Shown in pieces: positions 30,731 to 42,527 of a stretch of 64,000 nt of DNA. Both the position numbers and the translations under genes were made by a program. Under the pieces are notes generated by a model. The model made no database searches, was not told the origin of the DNA, and was given only the letters and a program-made list of their open reading frames with translations. Position 1 is the stretch's first letter, and the number at the start of each line of letters is the position of its first letter. This DNA comes from Taxillus chinensis (Eukaryota; Streptophyta; Magnoliopsida; Santalales; Loranthaceae), in contig CM042085.1 in assembly GCA_023512835.1 (NCBI GenBank), forward strand, positions 51,269,569-51,333,568, written 5' to 3'.

Positions 30731-33391
30731 CGAGATGCACTTCCACTCCCAAAAGTTACCTTTGATTCTCTTTCCAGTTTTTCCAGAGATGAGTGTAAGT
30801 CTTTCCTTGGGTACTCCAACCCCGGAAAGCAAGGTCGGGGAGCCCTGAAGATGGGTTTTTCCAGTAAGGCATTGGCGACTCTTATAGTCACTGGACAGTG
30901 CCTACTGTGCAAGAAGACGGCTCATGACTCTGCAAGTCATGCGCAGATGAAGATCATGTGCAGTGTTCTACAGGGAAGACGAGTAGACTGGGGAACACAG
31001 ATACACTCCATGATCAAAAGCAAGAAGGGACACTTTGGACTTCTTCTCACCAAAGTCCTTAGGTTTCTGCACCCTGACGTATTCTGCAACAGGCCCTCAG
31101 TGCCACTGCCGACCAAATACATATTCAAAAGTATTTATGAGGATGGTCGGCTGGAGATCAAGTCAATGAGGAGGACTGAGTCAGGTGCAAGAAGTTGTGC
31201 AGGAGACACAGCCAGCTCTGTACGAGCCCCAGCTCGCATACCACGACAACCGGTTCGTGTCTCACAGACTTCTAGGGGCTCCTCTGCATCCGCCGAAACA
31301 GTACATATAACTGAAGTGGTGGAGAACATTGCCAGAACTCATCTCCCCACAGACTCTACACCTGAGGAGACCCCTACTGTCGAGGTGCCCAAGGATACTG
31401 CAGAAGTAAGAGAACCTGCAGTTGGAGGGCAGACACCAGCACAGGAAACCCCAGAGGATAGGGGTGCTACACCTGTACTGTTGAGCACCCTTAGGGAGTC
31501 TGAGCTAGAAGAGTTTTATATGGAATATGCCAAGGCTCATATGACCCCCTCTGACTTACGAAAGGCATGGATTGCCTTTGGTAAACAGATGGTAGATAGA
31601 GACCATCTGATCAATTGGATAGTTGAGCAGGGTCGTGTACATAGAGACCTAGTAGAAGCCGTCTCAGTAGTTGCCCCACCTCCTATCATGGTGGACTCAC
31701 CCGTCACATCTATTCCACATGATGCTGAGGTGGTGGGCATTGTTGTAGAAGAAGAAGCAGAAGAAGAAGAAATTCCTGGTGCTGCAGCCAGTGACTCCGA
31801 TGGCGGATCTATCCCACAAGTTTGGGAGACTGTGGAAGGGACTGAGATGGCCACACCATCTGTACATGTCGTTCATCAAGTGGCCACTCAGGTGAGTGAG
31901 GAGTTCGCAGCCAATATCCCAATGGCTATTCCAGTACCAGCTGCGTCTCACTCGCGTTCTCTGATGGCTGAAGAAGTAGATCTTCTGGCCAGCAAGTTCA
32001 TTGAGAAGCTGATTTCCTCTGGCATCCTCAAAACATCAATTTCTTAGGCCTTTGAAGAACAATTGGCTACTATGGAGTCCAGCATGGAAGAGGTACGAAC
32101 ACAAGTTGAATCATCAGATCGTACCCTCGACAAGGTGCAGCAAAAAATGACATCACTCACAAGTGCGACCCCTGATGGGTTTAGACATCTGGAGGAGCAC
32201 TGTGAAGACATCAAGGGAGCTTACCAGAGACAATACAAAGGACTCAGTACAACTCGGGAGCTATTTTGTCAGAATGTCATCGACTTGCAAGTGGTGAAAT
32301 ATCGCTTACGGTCAAGAACACACTCCCACAGCCATCCAACCGACCTGCACCTGAACCAGTCGATACTCCACAGCCTACTGCCCCCTCTCCATGTCACTCA
32401 CAACCTCAGCCTACTGCCACTTACATGCGGGGGAGAAAGCACGCACACAGGACTACGGTCATCTCAGATTCTGATGATGATGATGATGTTCCAATTGCAA
32501 CCCGCATGAGGAAGCAAACTGCTGCTCCCTGCCAACCATCCTCTTCCACTCAGCCAGGCCCCTCAACTTCCCATCCAAGTACGGCTGAGTACACTATGCC
32601 TGCTTCACCTGTCAAACCAACCGCTACCACTACTGACCAACATCTAGCCCCACCTCGCATTGTAACTACTGGAGGCACCTCAGCTGAACTAGCTGCATTC
32701 AACACCTACATTGCTGGGGATACCACTGCAAGGACTGCGGCTATGAAGCCTTCTTCACCGGACCTGATCTTTATCGACTACTCCATGATGGTGAAGAAAT
32801 GGATAACATTGAGATGACTCAGTTCATCTTCGCCCAGAAGTCCTTTCTCGAGAAGCTACCTCTCCACATTCGTAGAGATACCAGGATGGAACTCGTTTGC
32901 TGATCATGCAGGCTCAGCTGCTCGATGATGCAACAATGATTGAGATTATACAGGGTCGCAGATATGAGAAATCCTTCCGTCCTTGGGATGAGGTAGACCA
33001 TGTGCTTATTCCCTACTTGTCAACCTCCCCGCACTGGTTTCTTCTCGACATTGATTTCAAAAACCAACAGATCGTTATCTTCGACTCCAAACCTAGTACC
33101 TTACTTATCCATCGGCGTGAACAATTGCGTGAATTCAATCGCACTCTCACCCGTGTTATGCAGGGATACTCGCATGGGTGTGGTGGTTATCATCTCTCCA
33201 AACCGATGGAAATTACGCGAGTCAAGCAAGGCGTTCCTGCTCAGGATGATACTCATAGTTGCGGCTTCTATGTTTGCCATTACATCCGCATCCTGACCAC
33301 CAACGGGTTCCCAGCTCTCGTGCCTGAATTTGATCGTGTAAGCAGTCGAGCAGCCTCGTTACTGTCTTGTACAGAGTGTCTTGTACTCTGA
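30728..33391 (+). pseudogene. Copia-1 accessory ORF with C-terminal ULP1-like (C48) cysteine protease domain
   Basis: The first segment (to a TAG at 32045-32047) starts around AETIRDALPLPKVTFDSLSS and has a globular part with RRVDWGTQIHSMIKSKKGHF and GLLLTKVLRFLHPDVF. This resembles the 'putative plant transposon protein' domain, though that match is tentative. A long acidic Pro/Glu/Thr-rich linker follows. After the stop the same frame gives a coiled coil (MESSMEEVRTQVESSDRTLD), then a shift to a Ser/Thr/Pro-rich stretch (32266-32817). The last part (about 32780-33340) shows the C48 layout: TQFIFAQKSFLEKLPLHIR, then His in SPHWFLLDIDF, Asp in IVIFDSK, Gln in GVPAQDD and Cys in THSCGFYVCHYI. 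Such proteases cleave SUMO-like modifiers. A stop and at least two frameshifts break the ORF. It may be element-borne or captured. Confidence 0.75.
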
Positions 33392-33806
33392 ATTTAACCC
33401 GTAACTGTCTTGTACTCTAATTCCTTGTACACTGCTTTTCTTGCTTTTCACTTTTATGTGTACTTCTTACTGTCAGTTACATTTTTTGTATATCTTTGCT
33501 CTGCTGCTTGCTATTCTGTGTTTTCTTATCTTGCTCCCATGAGGATTATGTTCTGGTGCTTGTTCCTCACCCCAGAAAGGGGGAGTGTTTCTCTCAGGGG
33601 GAGCAAGTTCGTAGGGGGAGTTATCTTTGGCAGGAGCCAGCTAACGCAACCTTCATGCCTATGGGGGCGAGGAGTGTGTATTTTTGAACTCCTCCATTCT
33701 TTACATGCAAAGATCTCTTCTGATTAATTTAAAATTTCCCATCAAACTCGTAGTCTCAGACTTCATGTATTTACCCGTTGACAGCTTACATTAAATAGGG
33801 GGAGAT
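33392..33806 (+). promoter_or_regulatory. Pre-LTR region with multiple polypurine tracts
   Basis: Non-coding, T-rich at first, then with G-rich purine tracts at about 33578-33585, 33597-33603 and 33613-33620, and the terminal AGGGGGAGAT at 33797-33806 just before the LTR. Sireviruses are known for several polypurine tracts upstream of the 3' LTR; the frames here have no family features. Confidence 0.65.
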
Positions 33807-35834
33807 TGTTGGAAATATAGGATTTGATGAAGCTGCCAAAATATAATCTAAGTCTGGAGACTTGAAGAACCGAAGGTCGTAGGGTCGAAGAGTCGAAGTT
33901 CATAGAAGTGAAACTATCATAGGACGTAATGGCAAGAGACTCGTAGACTCGTAGGGTCTGGAGACTCAAGGTGAAACAGTGACAGAACATTGCGACTGGT
34001 AGATCTAGGGTCGAAGGTCGTAGAGTCACAGTATGGAAAAGAGAGTGTTACTGTAAGTGTCAATAAGCTCGGAGACTCGTAGAGTCGAAGAAGTGTTAAG
34101 AACAGTAACCAAAGCTAAATGACTCGTAGACTCGTAGACTCGTAGAGTCCCCATAAATACGTAAGTTAATTAACAGAACTTCAATGATCACTAGACTCGA
34201 AGACTCGCAGAGTCGTAGGGTCAAAACCTTCGAACACTGTTAAGAAAATAGGACTCGTAGATCGAAAGTCGCAAAGTCGAAGCCTTCAAACAGTGTAAAG
34301 AAAACCGGACTCGTAGACTCGTAGATTGAAAGTCGTAGAGTCGAAGCCGTCAAACACAGTTAAGAAAACGGAACTCGTAGACTCGTAGGTTGAAGGTCGA
34401 AGAGTCGATACTATAAAGACTGGCAAACAAATGAAACTGTAACTCAAGGGTCGTAGAGTCGTAGACCCGTAGACTCAAGGGACACAGTCACTATAGAGAA
34501 ATTGCCACATTTTCAGACTTGGAGATCGATGGCGGGGAGTTGTAGCTAAAGGGTCGTAGCTATACAGGAACTCAGTTTATGAGCCTCTGTGAAAGACTAA
34601 GGAAGAAAAGCGAAGTTGAAGACTCATAGAGTCAAAGATTTTCAGACCACTTAGTCAAATATAGTAAACTGAGAGACCCGAAGGTCGTAGACCCGCAGAA
34701 CTAGAGTCGTAGACTCGTAGCTACAATAACAGGTAGAGTAGCTGAACTTGAAGAAGTCACTCTAAGCGTTATTCGAAGAGTCACAGACTCGTAGAGTCGT
34801 AGACACGCAGAGTTGTAGACTTTAGTTAACAGAGAGACATAAAAGGCTAATCCAACATGACCTCTAGCCTCGAAGACTTGAAGATGTGAGTCGTAAACTC
34901 ACAGAAACACCATAAAGCCTGAAGCAAAACTTCGCAACTTTCTACAGGTGCTAACTGAAATCTTCGAGTCACCGAACCTACGAGGCATCTACCTCCGAGG
35001 CAAACTTACAACCCTAAAGACAACCACTTAGCGATATTGTCAGCTAGGGTTTGTACAGCAAGTCTGCGCCGTCCCGAGCAGTTGAGCACATTAATGACAC
35101 ATTAATTGCTACCAACTACCATCCACGGATGAATGGCCAAGATTGACTGCATGCCAAATACGCAGTATGGGCAACTGATCTGCAAATCAAAGCAGATCAA
35201 CCCATCCCTTAACATTCCGCATTTTCAGTGGCGGGAAGTCAGTCTGTCGGGATGGACAACTTGGCGCACAAGCACTTTAATCTTAAAAATATATCTCTCA
35301 CGCACTTAACGACAAAATCAAGAGTTTAACCTCTCTCTCAAAAGAAGGAAACACACAGAGCACAAGATATTGGTTCTGACAGACTTAGAGAAAATCGAGA
35401 AAAAGCAGAACTAACATTAAGAGTTCCAACACAAGAGAGAGACGAACGGAGAGAAATTGAAAAAGTGCTGTGCGCCGTGTTGAATCAAGAACAAGAACAA
35501 TCCATTCTTTTATTCACGAATCTTGTTGTTCATCAAAGATCTAGCACTTTCATTAAGTCTTGATCTCAGTGTTGTTAGTTCTCCACACCTCGATCTATGA
35601 TAAACCATCTCTTTCACAACTGAGATCTGTTGAGAAAAGAGCATTTACTCTTATCTCAGTTTTGTCTGATAGTTCATTATCACTCACCTTATCCTTATAA
35701 TACTTCTGTCATCTTTTCCATAAATACTTCCATCATAGTCATCTGTAGCAAGAATCCAAAACCCAGCTAACAGTCTAGCTTCCGCACACGAAGAAAGTCT
35801 ATTCACCCCCCTACTAGACTCACTTTGGGACCTA
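33807..35834 (+). repeat. 3' LTR of copia 1 with a GACTCGTAG motif array
   Basis: Starts TGTTGGAAATATAGG directly after the polypurine tract. The right end is placed near GGGACCTA at about 35834, by comparison with the inverted relative at 42528 whose end reads CTCTAGCCTACA. From 33840 to 34910 it is filled with dispersed copies of GACTCGTAGA and GTCGAAG. Further on it shares AACAGTCTAGCTTCCGC and AGAAAGTCTATTCACCCCCC with the inverted copy. No gene. Confidence 0.8.
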
Positions 35835-37431
35835 CGAAATCCTACGAAAATTCTCAAAAAAAAAATCATCCTCTCTCTCATTTTTCAATCTTCAAACAAA
35901 AAAAAAACCCAAAAATCATTACATATCTCCCTTCCTTTACAGCAATAAATTAAACCCAATTATCTCCAATCCCTCCCAAGTTCCGATCCGTCTCCGGCGT
36001 CGATTTCAAGTTCCGGCCAAGCTCCGGCGCGTTGCACAAGGCGAGTTCATAGTTTTCCACCGGACTCGGAGTTTCTTTCAACACTACCGACGCCCACAGG
36101 ATAGCTCGGACGTGGTGCAGCTGTCAAGATCGATAAAGTCGGTTCCGCTACCGTTTTATTATTGATTATTTTGTGCTATATTGCTAAATTTCATTTTTTT
36201 GTTATTTGTGTTTCCTCTTTTCTTTTTTGTTTAGGCGCTGTAATATTATTTTTATCTCTTTGTATTTTTTTTCTTTTTATTTTTTTTTCTTCTTTTTTTT
36301 CTCTTCTTGTTGTATTTTTTACTTTTGTTTGTTTATTTTGTTGTATGTAATTGTAATATGTACAAAGCAAAAAAAAAAAGAGCAACAAACAAAAAGAGAA
36401 AACAAAAAAAGAGAGACAAAAAAAAAGAGAAGGGATTATATTTAGTATTCCGGTACACACACCACACATTTGTTTAATTTTTGGGTTTAGTTATTTTTAT
36501 TTCTTTGCTATGTTGCATGTTTTTATTGTTGTGGTAAAAAATGTAAAAAACATTTTTTTTTAAAAAAACTCAAATCAATACAAAAATATATGGTTTTATT
36601 AGGCATATGTTCAAAAAAAAAGTGTAAAAAATCATTTTTTTATAATATAGTGATATAAATATATTTTTCTTATTTTATTAGGTATGTTTTCCAATAACAA
36701 AAGCAAAAGATGTAAAAATGTTTTTTAAATTCACATAAATAGAATATAGTGATATAAATATTTTTTGGTGTTATTATGTTAGTTTTCCAATATAAAAAAA
36801 AGCAAAAGATGTAAAAACGTTTTTTTAATTCACATAAATAGAATAAAGTGATATAAATGCTTTTTTTGTGTTATTATGTTAGTTTTCCAATATAAAAAAA
36901 GTAAAAGATGTAAAAATGTTTTTTTAATTCACATAAATAGAATAAAGTGATATAAATGTTTTTTTTTGTGTTATTATGTTAGTTTTCCAATATAAAAAAA
37001 AAGAAAAAGATGTAAAAATGTTTTTTAATTCACATAAATAGAATAAAGTGATATTAATATATATATATATATATATTGTGTTATTATGTTAGTTTTCCAA
37101 TATAAAAAAAACAGACAAAGATGTAAAAAATGGTTTTTTTTAAATAAAAACTAATGGTGATAAGTATAGCATTCTTAGATTTATCAAGTGCGTTTTTCAA
37201 TACCAAAAATAAAACAAAAATAATAAAAATAACCAAAAGGCTTAGTTAAAAAAAAAACCAAATGAATAAGCGTGTCCTTTTACAACCACCACAACAACAA
37301 AAAGTAAAACCCCTCCACTCACATGCATCCTTTAGACTTATCCATTTGTGGGTTCACTTTAGATAAGGAAATCGAATAAAAAAAACAAAAGAAAAAAAAA
37401 AAAAAAAAAAAATAAAAAAAAGGATTTCATG
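35835..37431 (+). repeat. Tat-type LTR variant, first part (5' end not identified)
   Basis: A leader with CCGGCGTCGATTTC and GATAAAGTCGGTTCCGC (about 35990-36145) corresponds to the GCCGGCGGGAGC...AAAGTCGGTTCAGCC stretch of the Tat LTR near 16270. It is followed by T- and A-rich runs and a tandem array of about 100 bp. It is interrupted at 37432 by a minus-strand solo LTR and continues at 39381. Its TGT start was not found, so the left part may be truncated by the copia-1 LTR. Confidence 0.6.
36650..37140 (+). repeat. Tandem array of a unit of about 100 bp (5 copies)
   Basis: Units start with GTGATATAAAT at 36650, 36749, 36848, 36947 and 37048 (the last as GTGATATTAAT). Each contains TTATGTTAGTTTTCCAAT and AAAAGATGTAAAAA(T/C)GTTTTT, then AATTCACATAAATAGAATA. 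The last copy carries a TA microsatellite. It is AT-rich and non-coding. Confidence 0.92.
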
Positions 37432-39380
37432 TGTCACCCCGGATTTCCAACCCGAGGAAACCGGAAAGGGCCCCTTTTTTTTCTCCTGTTTTGGAAAAAA
37501 AGTGTAATAAATTCAATATACACTTAAATTTCTTGCCCCCTCTGAAACCAAAATCATATAATTATTTAATTGAAACCACATGCCTTTATTATGTTTCAAA
37601 CTTCATTACAATATCTCCCCCTTTGGGGTTACAATGCCTCAACAAAATTACATACGCAAATAACACAAAACAAAGCCACAAAATGGAACTCTTCCACCTT
37701 GGTGTTCCCACCACCAAGTACACCCCCACCCCAAAACCACCCCCCCCCCCCCCCCCCCCTCCCAAACTACACGCCATTGTAAAGGCGGTTCGCAATAACA
37801 ACAACAACAAAAGGGAACAGCTGCCACCCAGAGCATCACCTCGCAGGTGACGCCTCCTCACCCTACCCCCCCTGCTCCTAGCATCTACATGCCATGTGTA
37901 CAAGTGCGGTGTCGTGTTACAATAATTTCAAACACTGGACATAACAACAACCAATCAACAATTACAACGCCCCCCCATCGGGCTAACACTTTAACAACAA
38001 GTCATTTAACCCCCCCTTAGGCCAAGTTATTTAACCGCCCCTCTCCAAGCTGTGATTTAACCGCCTCTTCCGGCCAAGTGATTTTCCCCTCTTCAGGCAA
38101 AATTGTTCCGTAAAGGGCTTCCGTGGCCTAAACTCAAACGCCAGGGCCTCCCAAGCTTTTGCTTGCGCGCCAATTGTCCAAGGCAACCAGCAAAGGCATA
38201 AGGCCATAAGCATAACATCAAACACTTAATATGCTTAGTCACACGGAATAACTCAACTTAACGCTTGCACATATTCACAAGCTCACAAACCGCGCACCCA
38301 CAAGGATATTATTTCGCACACCTGAATATACATAGCCTCACCAGGCATTATTTCAAACACGTTCGAGCATACACGCATATTCATACGCATATCCACACCG
38401 GCATTTTATCAAACACTTAACTTGCACTAACCACCCAACCTCGGAAATCACACCAATACGCCCACAGAGGCCAACATCCATATAGGAGATCACACCTATA
38501 TGGATTACATATGTATATATAAATATGATCGCCAAGACGTAAGACGAGCGACATTAGGAAAACGTGCACCCAAGCCACATCTTCCTTAATCAGGAAGCTT
38601 CCCCAACCATGTAAGCGCATCTTCTGCTCCTCCCCGTCTCTCCCTACCTGCCTCCAGCAACAGACCACCCTCTCTCTCTCTCTCTGCTCTCTCCGAGAGC
38701 GAGCAACAAAGGAACACAAGAACCCTAAACTCAAACTCAAGCCCTCCTTATATAGACACCATCCACATCAAAACGACGTAGTTTTGATTAAGTAAACCTA
38801 GGATCAAAACGACGTAGTTTTGATCACACAAGGCACCTATCCGCACCCACATAGGCCAAAATACTCGAATTTCAACATGGTCCTTTGGAGAAAGATCATT
38901 AGAATGACAAAACCAAGGGAACCATGCAAAAATATCCGCACACCAATTTGAACGCCAATTCCCCAATTGGCGTGCAGCTCCAAATGCACCCAAACTTTAC
39001 CCCAAGTCTCCTTGCATCTTGTAGAGGCCAGAAGCAAAAATATGCTTGCACGTGAAATGGGTGAATTCACGTGCAGCTCCAAATGCTCTGAAATTTCCGT
39101 GGTAGATAGAGGACCTCATTCTAAGAAACTTTTTGTTCTTGCACGCCAATTGTTTGAGGCCATCTACTAGGTCAAAAGTGAGCTCCAAGATCAGCCAAAC
39201 ACCAAACCCTTTAAACGCATAGCATCTTCCTAGGGCATAAATGTACGCTATCGCTTGACACATGCACCTCTCAAAAGTCCCCTCTTGGGCTCATCTCTTA
39301 CCTTAAACTTGTGTACCAACATCCAAGGTGTTTGTGGTTAACTCCTTACACACGGGTTACACACGGGTCATTACATCATG
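37427..39380 (-). mobile_element. Tekay-like solo LTR, minus strand (37432-39375); TSD TCATG
   Basis: Plus-strand ends are TGTCACCCCGG and GGGTCATTACA, with a perfect 5-bp duplication TCATG at 37427-37431 and 39376-39380. It is related to the LTRs at 25323 and 49071: AACCGCCTCTTC-type repeats at about 37995-38100, TATA box at 38749-38754, and ACGT near-palindromes at 38767-38788 and 38803-38824. The first 300 bp diverge from the sister copies and include a 20-base C run near 37740. Confidence 0.92.
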
Positions 39381-40003
39381 TTCCATTTAAAACAAAACAA
39401 AAGCAAAAAAAAAACAAAAGCAAAAAAAAAAAGTGTTTTCAAACCAAATACCAAAAAGATTTCATGTTCCATTTAAAACAAAACAAAAGCAAAAAAAGAA
39501 ACAACAAAAAAAAAAAAAAGTGTTTTCAAAGCAAATACCAAAAAGATTTCATGTTCCATTTAAAACAAAAAACAACAACAACAACAACAAAAACAAAAAA
39601 AACAAAACAAAAAAAAAAAAAAAACAAACAAAAAAAAAGCAGAACATTTAGGATTTCCTTTAGAAATTTAGGGTAAAACAATTTTAACCATAATTTTAAC
39701 TTAAAATAAAAGCATAGACTTTCTAGGAAAACCATAGTGCCTTGGCCCAATTACAACAGTGAAAATAAATAAAAACCTCCTCCGAAAATAGATACCGAAA
39801 GGGCATTGCAGGGGTGCTAATCCTTCCCTACACGTAACCAACTCCCGAACCCTTCTCTGATAATGCAGATCACACCTTAAACTACTCAAAGTAGAGGGTA
39901 TCCAACTGTACCCCAAAAACAGTTGGTGGCGACTCTAAATTTCTCACCATTGGTTTAGTTTGTGCCCACCCCAAAAGGGCCCGGACGAAAACCAGTGATG
40001 ACA
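39381..40003 (+). repeat. Tat-type LTR variant, final part
   Basis: Resumes after the solo LTR with three copies of a unit of about 80 bp (TTCATGTTCCATTTAAAACA followed by A-rich sequence and AAGTGTTTTCAAA). It then has the conserved Tat LTR end: GATACCGAAAGGGCATTGCAG...GGTGCTAATCC...AACAGTTGGTGGCGACTC and ACCAGTGATGACA. No primer site follows, so this is a 3' or solo LTR. Confidence 0.85.
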
Positions 40004-40665
40004 ATGGTCCCATAACATCAGAAGGATCAACACGAATGCTGTGCTGCAAGCCACAAGATATGGAAGGGGGCCGCCAGATCAGATTCGGGAGGACCGATGG
40101 GTGGAGCTATCGGCGAGGTCACTAATAGAACTGCCCTGTTGTTCCGGGGCAACAATAGTACCACTGGGAGTGGCAGCTCATCGGACAATGAAAGTCCCAT
40201 CAGGAGAAAGAAAGCGAAGAATGTACGCATGAGGGAAGGTGACAACCAGACGCCCGTCAAAGTGATCCGAGTGAAGATGTCGGAACACAATGGATAGAAT
40301 CCGACCAAAAGAGAGGTTTTGTGGATTGTTGCCCATGAACCGAAAGAGGAAGGCCCCTAGTCCATAGGCAGGTGCTCAAAAACTCTGTACATAGCATGGA
40401 GAAGGTCGTATGGGATGGAGTCGAGTGTTGAGGTACGAGCCAGTAGGCACTGGCTAAGAATGGCATACAATGGTAACAGTCCTGGAAAGCTTTAAGCTTG
40501 TGTTCCTTCACTTTATGGTGGCAGCCCATTGACGCTGCTATCGTGTCTGGATCGGGCCGTAGATAGGAGCCGGTAGGAAGGTGGAGAGTGGCACGGAGGA
40601 CATCAGGAAAGATCACGATAGATGCCCCCGAATGGTGGATCTGATGGAGTCGGTGGAGCGGTGGA
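40004..40665 (-). pseudogene. Relic of a retroelement accessory ORF related to the copia-1 one
   Basis: On the minus strand, pieces in two frames read SIPYDLLHAMYRVFEHLPMD then a TAG where Trp would be expected, followed by G (about 40440-40355). In a shifted frame come NLSFGRILSIVFRHLHSDHF and FPHAYILRFL (about 40330-40225). This parallels RRVDWG...HFGLLLTKVLRFLHPDVF...PTKYIF of the copia-1 accessory ORF: (M/V)DWG, FG..L...R.LH.D.F and YI in the same order and spacing. It is therefore probably a divergent, frameshifted copy of the same domain, in the opposite orientation. The open frame at 40257-40616 on this strand shows no other family. This is inference from a by-eye alignment. Confidence 0.5.
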
Positions 40666-41042
40666 TGTTAAGACTCCTATTTGGGTAGTGTCGAGAGATA
40701 GCCATTATATGGGAATGCAACTATCTGGACAGTAGTGTAGTCATCGATGTGAGCATTTTGACAGTACTTGGGCCCGATTCCGGGTCGGGGCCCCGAGTGG
40801 CCCGATTGTTGACTTTTATGGGTTTATTGGTTGACCTTGCATTCGAGCGATCATTTAAGTATGCAAACATCTGAGGAGTGATGTGCTCGTCATTTCGAGC
40901 ATTTTGACAGTAATTGGCCTCAATTTGGAGTTCGTGACCTCGGGAGGTCAATTATTGCTGGGAGGCCAATTATTAGCAGCAGTATATAAATAATTAAGAA
41001 ACTACTTTATTCCTTTAATTGTTTGGTGCATGCGTGTTTCAG

Positions 41043-41087
<45 letters not shown>

Positions 41088-42527
41088 CTTCCTTTGGTGA
41101 TTTGAAGCGATTGGAGTTCGTGGATCGCAAATAATCTTTTCGGGTAGGTGTCCTTGAACCTCTTATCTTGATCCTGTTTTTGAATATGCATGAATTTATC
41201 ATGATTTATGACATTGAGTATGAACCCTAGGTTTTGGGGGAAACCCAATTTTGGGTTAGATCTAATGGTTTAACATAAAATCTGTTGGTAAAAACTGATT
41301 TATATCAGTTTGAGTATGTAATTTTGTAGTCTGTTGAGTAAAACGTTTGTTTGTGAGTGCCTGGGGGTCACTAGGTTGATTCCAGAAAAAGAACAGGCAA
41401 AAATAATGATAAACAGTACCCTGGGCGAACTTTAGGGTCGAAGTTCAGTAGCTACGTAGTCGCAACACGACGAACCGCAATAGTTGTTCCATACTCGTTC
41501 AGTTCCGCAACAATGGTTCCGCAAAAGTGTTCCAACATTGTTCCAGACAATGTTCCATAAAGTATTCACAAGCAAACAATGTTCCGCGCGATGTTCCATA
41601 TAGTATTCCAAGTGGACCAACTGGACCATTTACATTATAACCATTAAGTCTCTCCACATATGTCTCCACATATAAGTATTATACTTAAGTTACAATGTAA
41701 ATAGCGAAATACCCCCCTTTCGAATTCAAAGAAAAATACTAGAAAATTAAATTCTCACTCCTTCAAAATTTGAAAATTGGGATTTAGTGCAAAATCTCAG
41801 AAAAAAACCAGTTTTTCGTAGAGGTGACTTTTTGGAAAGTGGGTTAGACATCTTAGAAAAATCCCCAAAAATCAGGTTATCTTAATTATGATATGGAGAC
41901 CCAATGCCGGGACTTTTTATTTTAAGAAAACAACTTCTATGAGTATCTCTTTCCTTGGTCAAGGAATGATGATCGATTTGTGAAAAATGGCTTTAGTTAT
42001 AAAGGGAGTATGGTGAACCTTAATGCCATATTGGTGTCGGTATGTTGGTTTGTGGAATTGGGGCTTGGGCTCTATGACTTGTTGCGTTCTCACTGTGAGG
42101 CTAAGGCCTATGTTGAGCCATTGAGCTCGTGAGCCGTTGAGCTAGTGGAGCTAGGGCTGAGTGCCCTGAGCTGAGATCCCGTTGAGGATTGTGTTGAGCC
42201 GTTGAGCTCGTGAGCTGTTGAGCTCGTGGGAGCTAGGGCTGAGTGCTTTGAGCTGGGATCCCGTGGAGGATCGTGGACAAGCTGTCCTGTGTGGGCAAGC
42301 TGGGTTCTGATGTTTGTTTGCAGGCTGTCCTGATGATTGTGCACACTACACGATGCACGAGTACACTGAGTATGTAGTATAGGCTTGTATGCTTGCACGA
42401 TGTGGAGTTTTGGGGTCACCTACTAAGCTTGTCGGTCACCCCTACTTGTTGTTTCCCTTTTTCAGGTGTGACCCAAGACTAGTGGAGGACTTTCTTCCAG
42501 GAGGACATGCCCACTACTCTGATGTAT
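40666..42527 (+). repeat. Gypsy LTR fragment of the 12634 family
   Basis: Starts TGTTAAGACTCCTATTTGG. It carries the same blocks as the solo LTR at 12634: the CCTCGGGAGGTCAATTATTG block, a TATA-like GTATATAAATAATTAAG (about 40980), GA microsatellite (41045-41084), ACCCTGGGCGAACT, ACCATTTACATTATAACC (41632) and TTTCTTCCAGGAGGAC. It is cut at 42527 (CTCTGATGTAT) by an inverted copia LTR; the remaining end (compare 24124-24428) is absent. The short repeats at 13545-13875 are replaced here by AGTTCC/TGTTCC-type repeats (41470-41615). Confidence 0.88.

Larger units (their letters stand above)
28531..35834 (+). mobile_element. Copia element 1 (Sirevirus-like), 5'-truncated, with 3' accessory ORF
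   Basis: Contains the end of gag, protease, and integrase. RT and RNase H are absent. A long accessory ORF with a ULP1-like domain follows, then several GGGGGAG purine tracts, a final polypurine tract AGGGGGAGAT (33797-33806) and an LTR starting TGTTGGAAATATAGG. Multiple polypurine tracts and an extra ORF downstream of pol are typical of Sireviruses, so this lineage is suggested but not proved. The gag start and 5' LTR are missing; homology with copy B of copia 2 begins abruptly at 28531. Confidence 0.82.
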
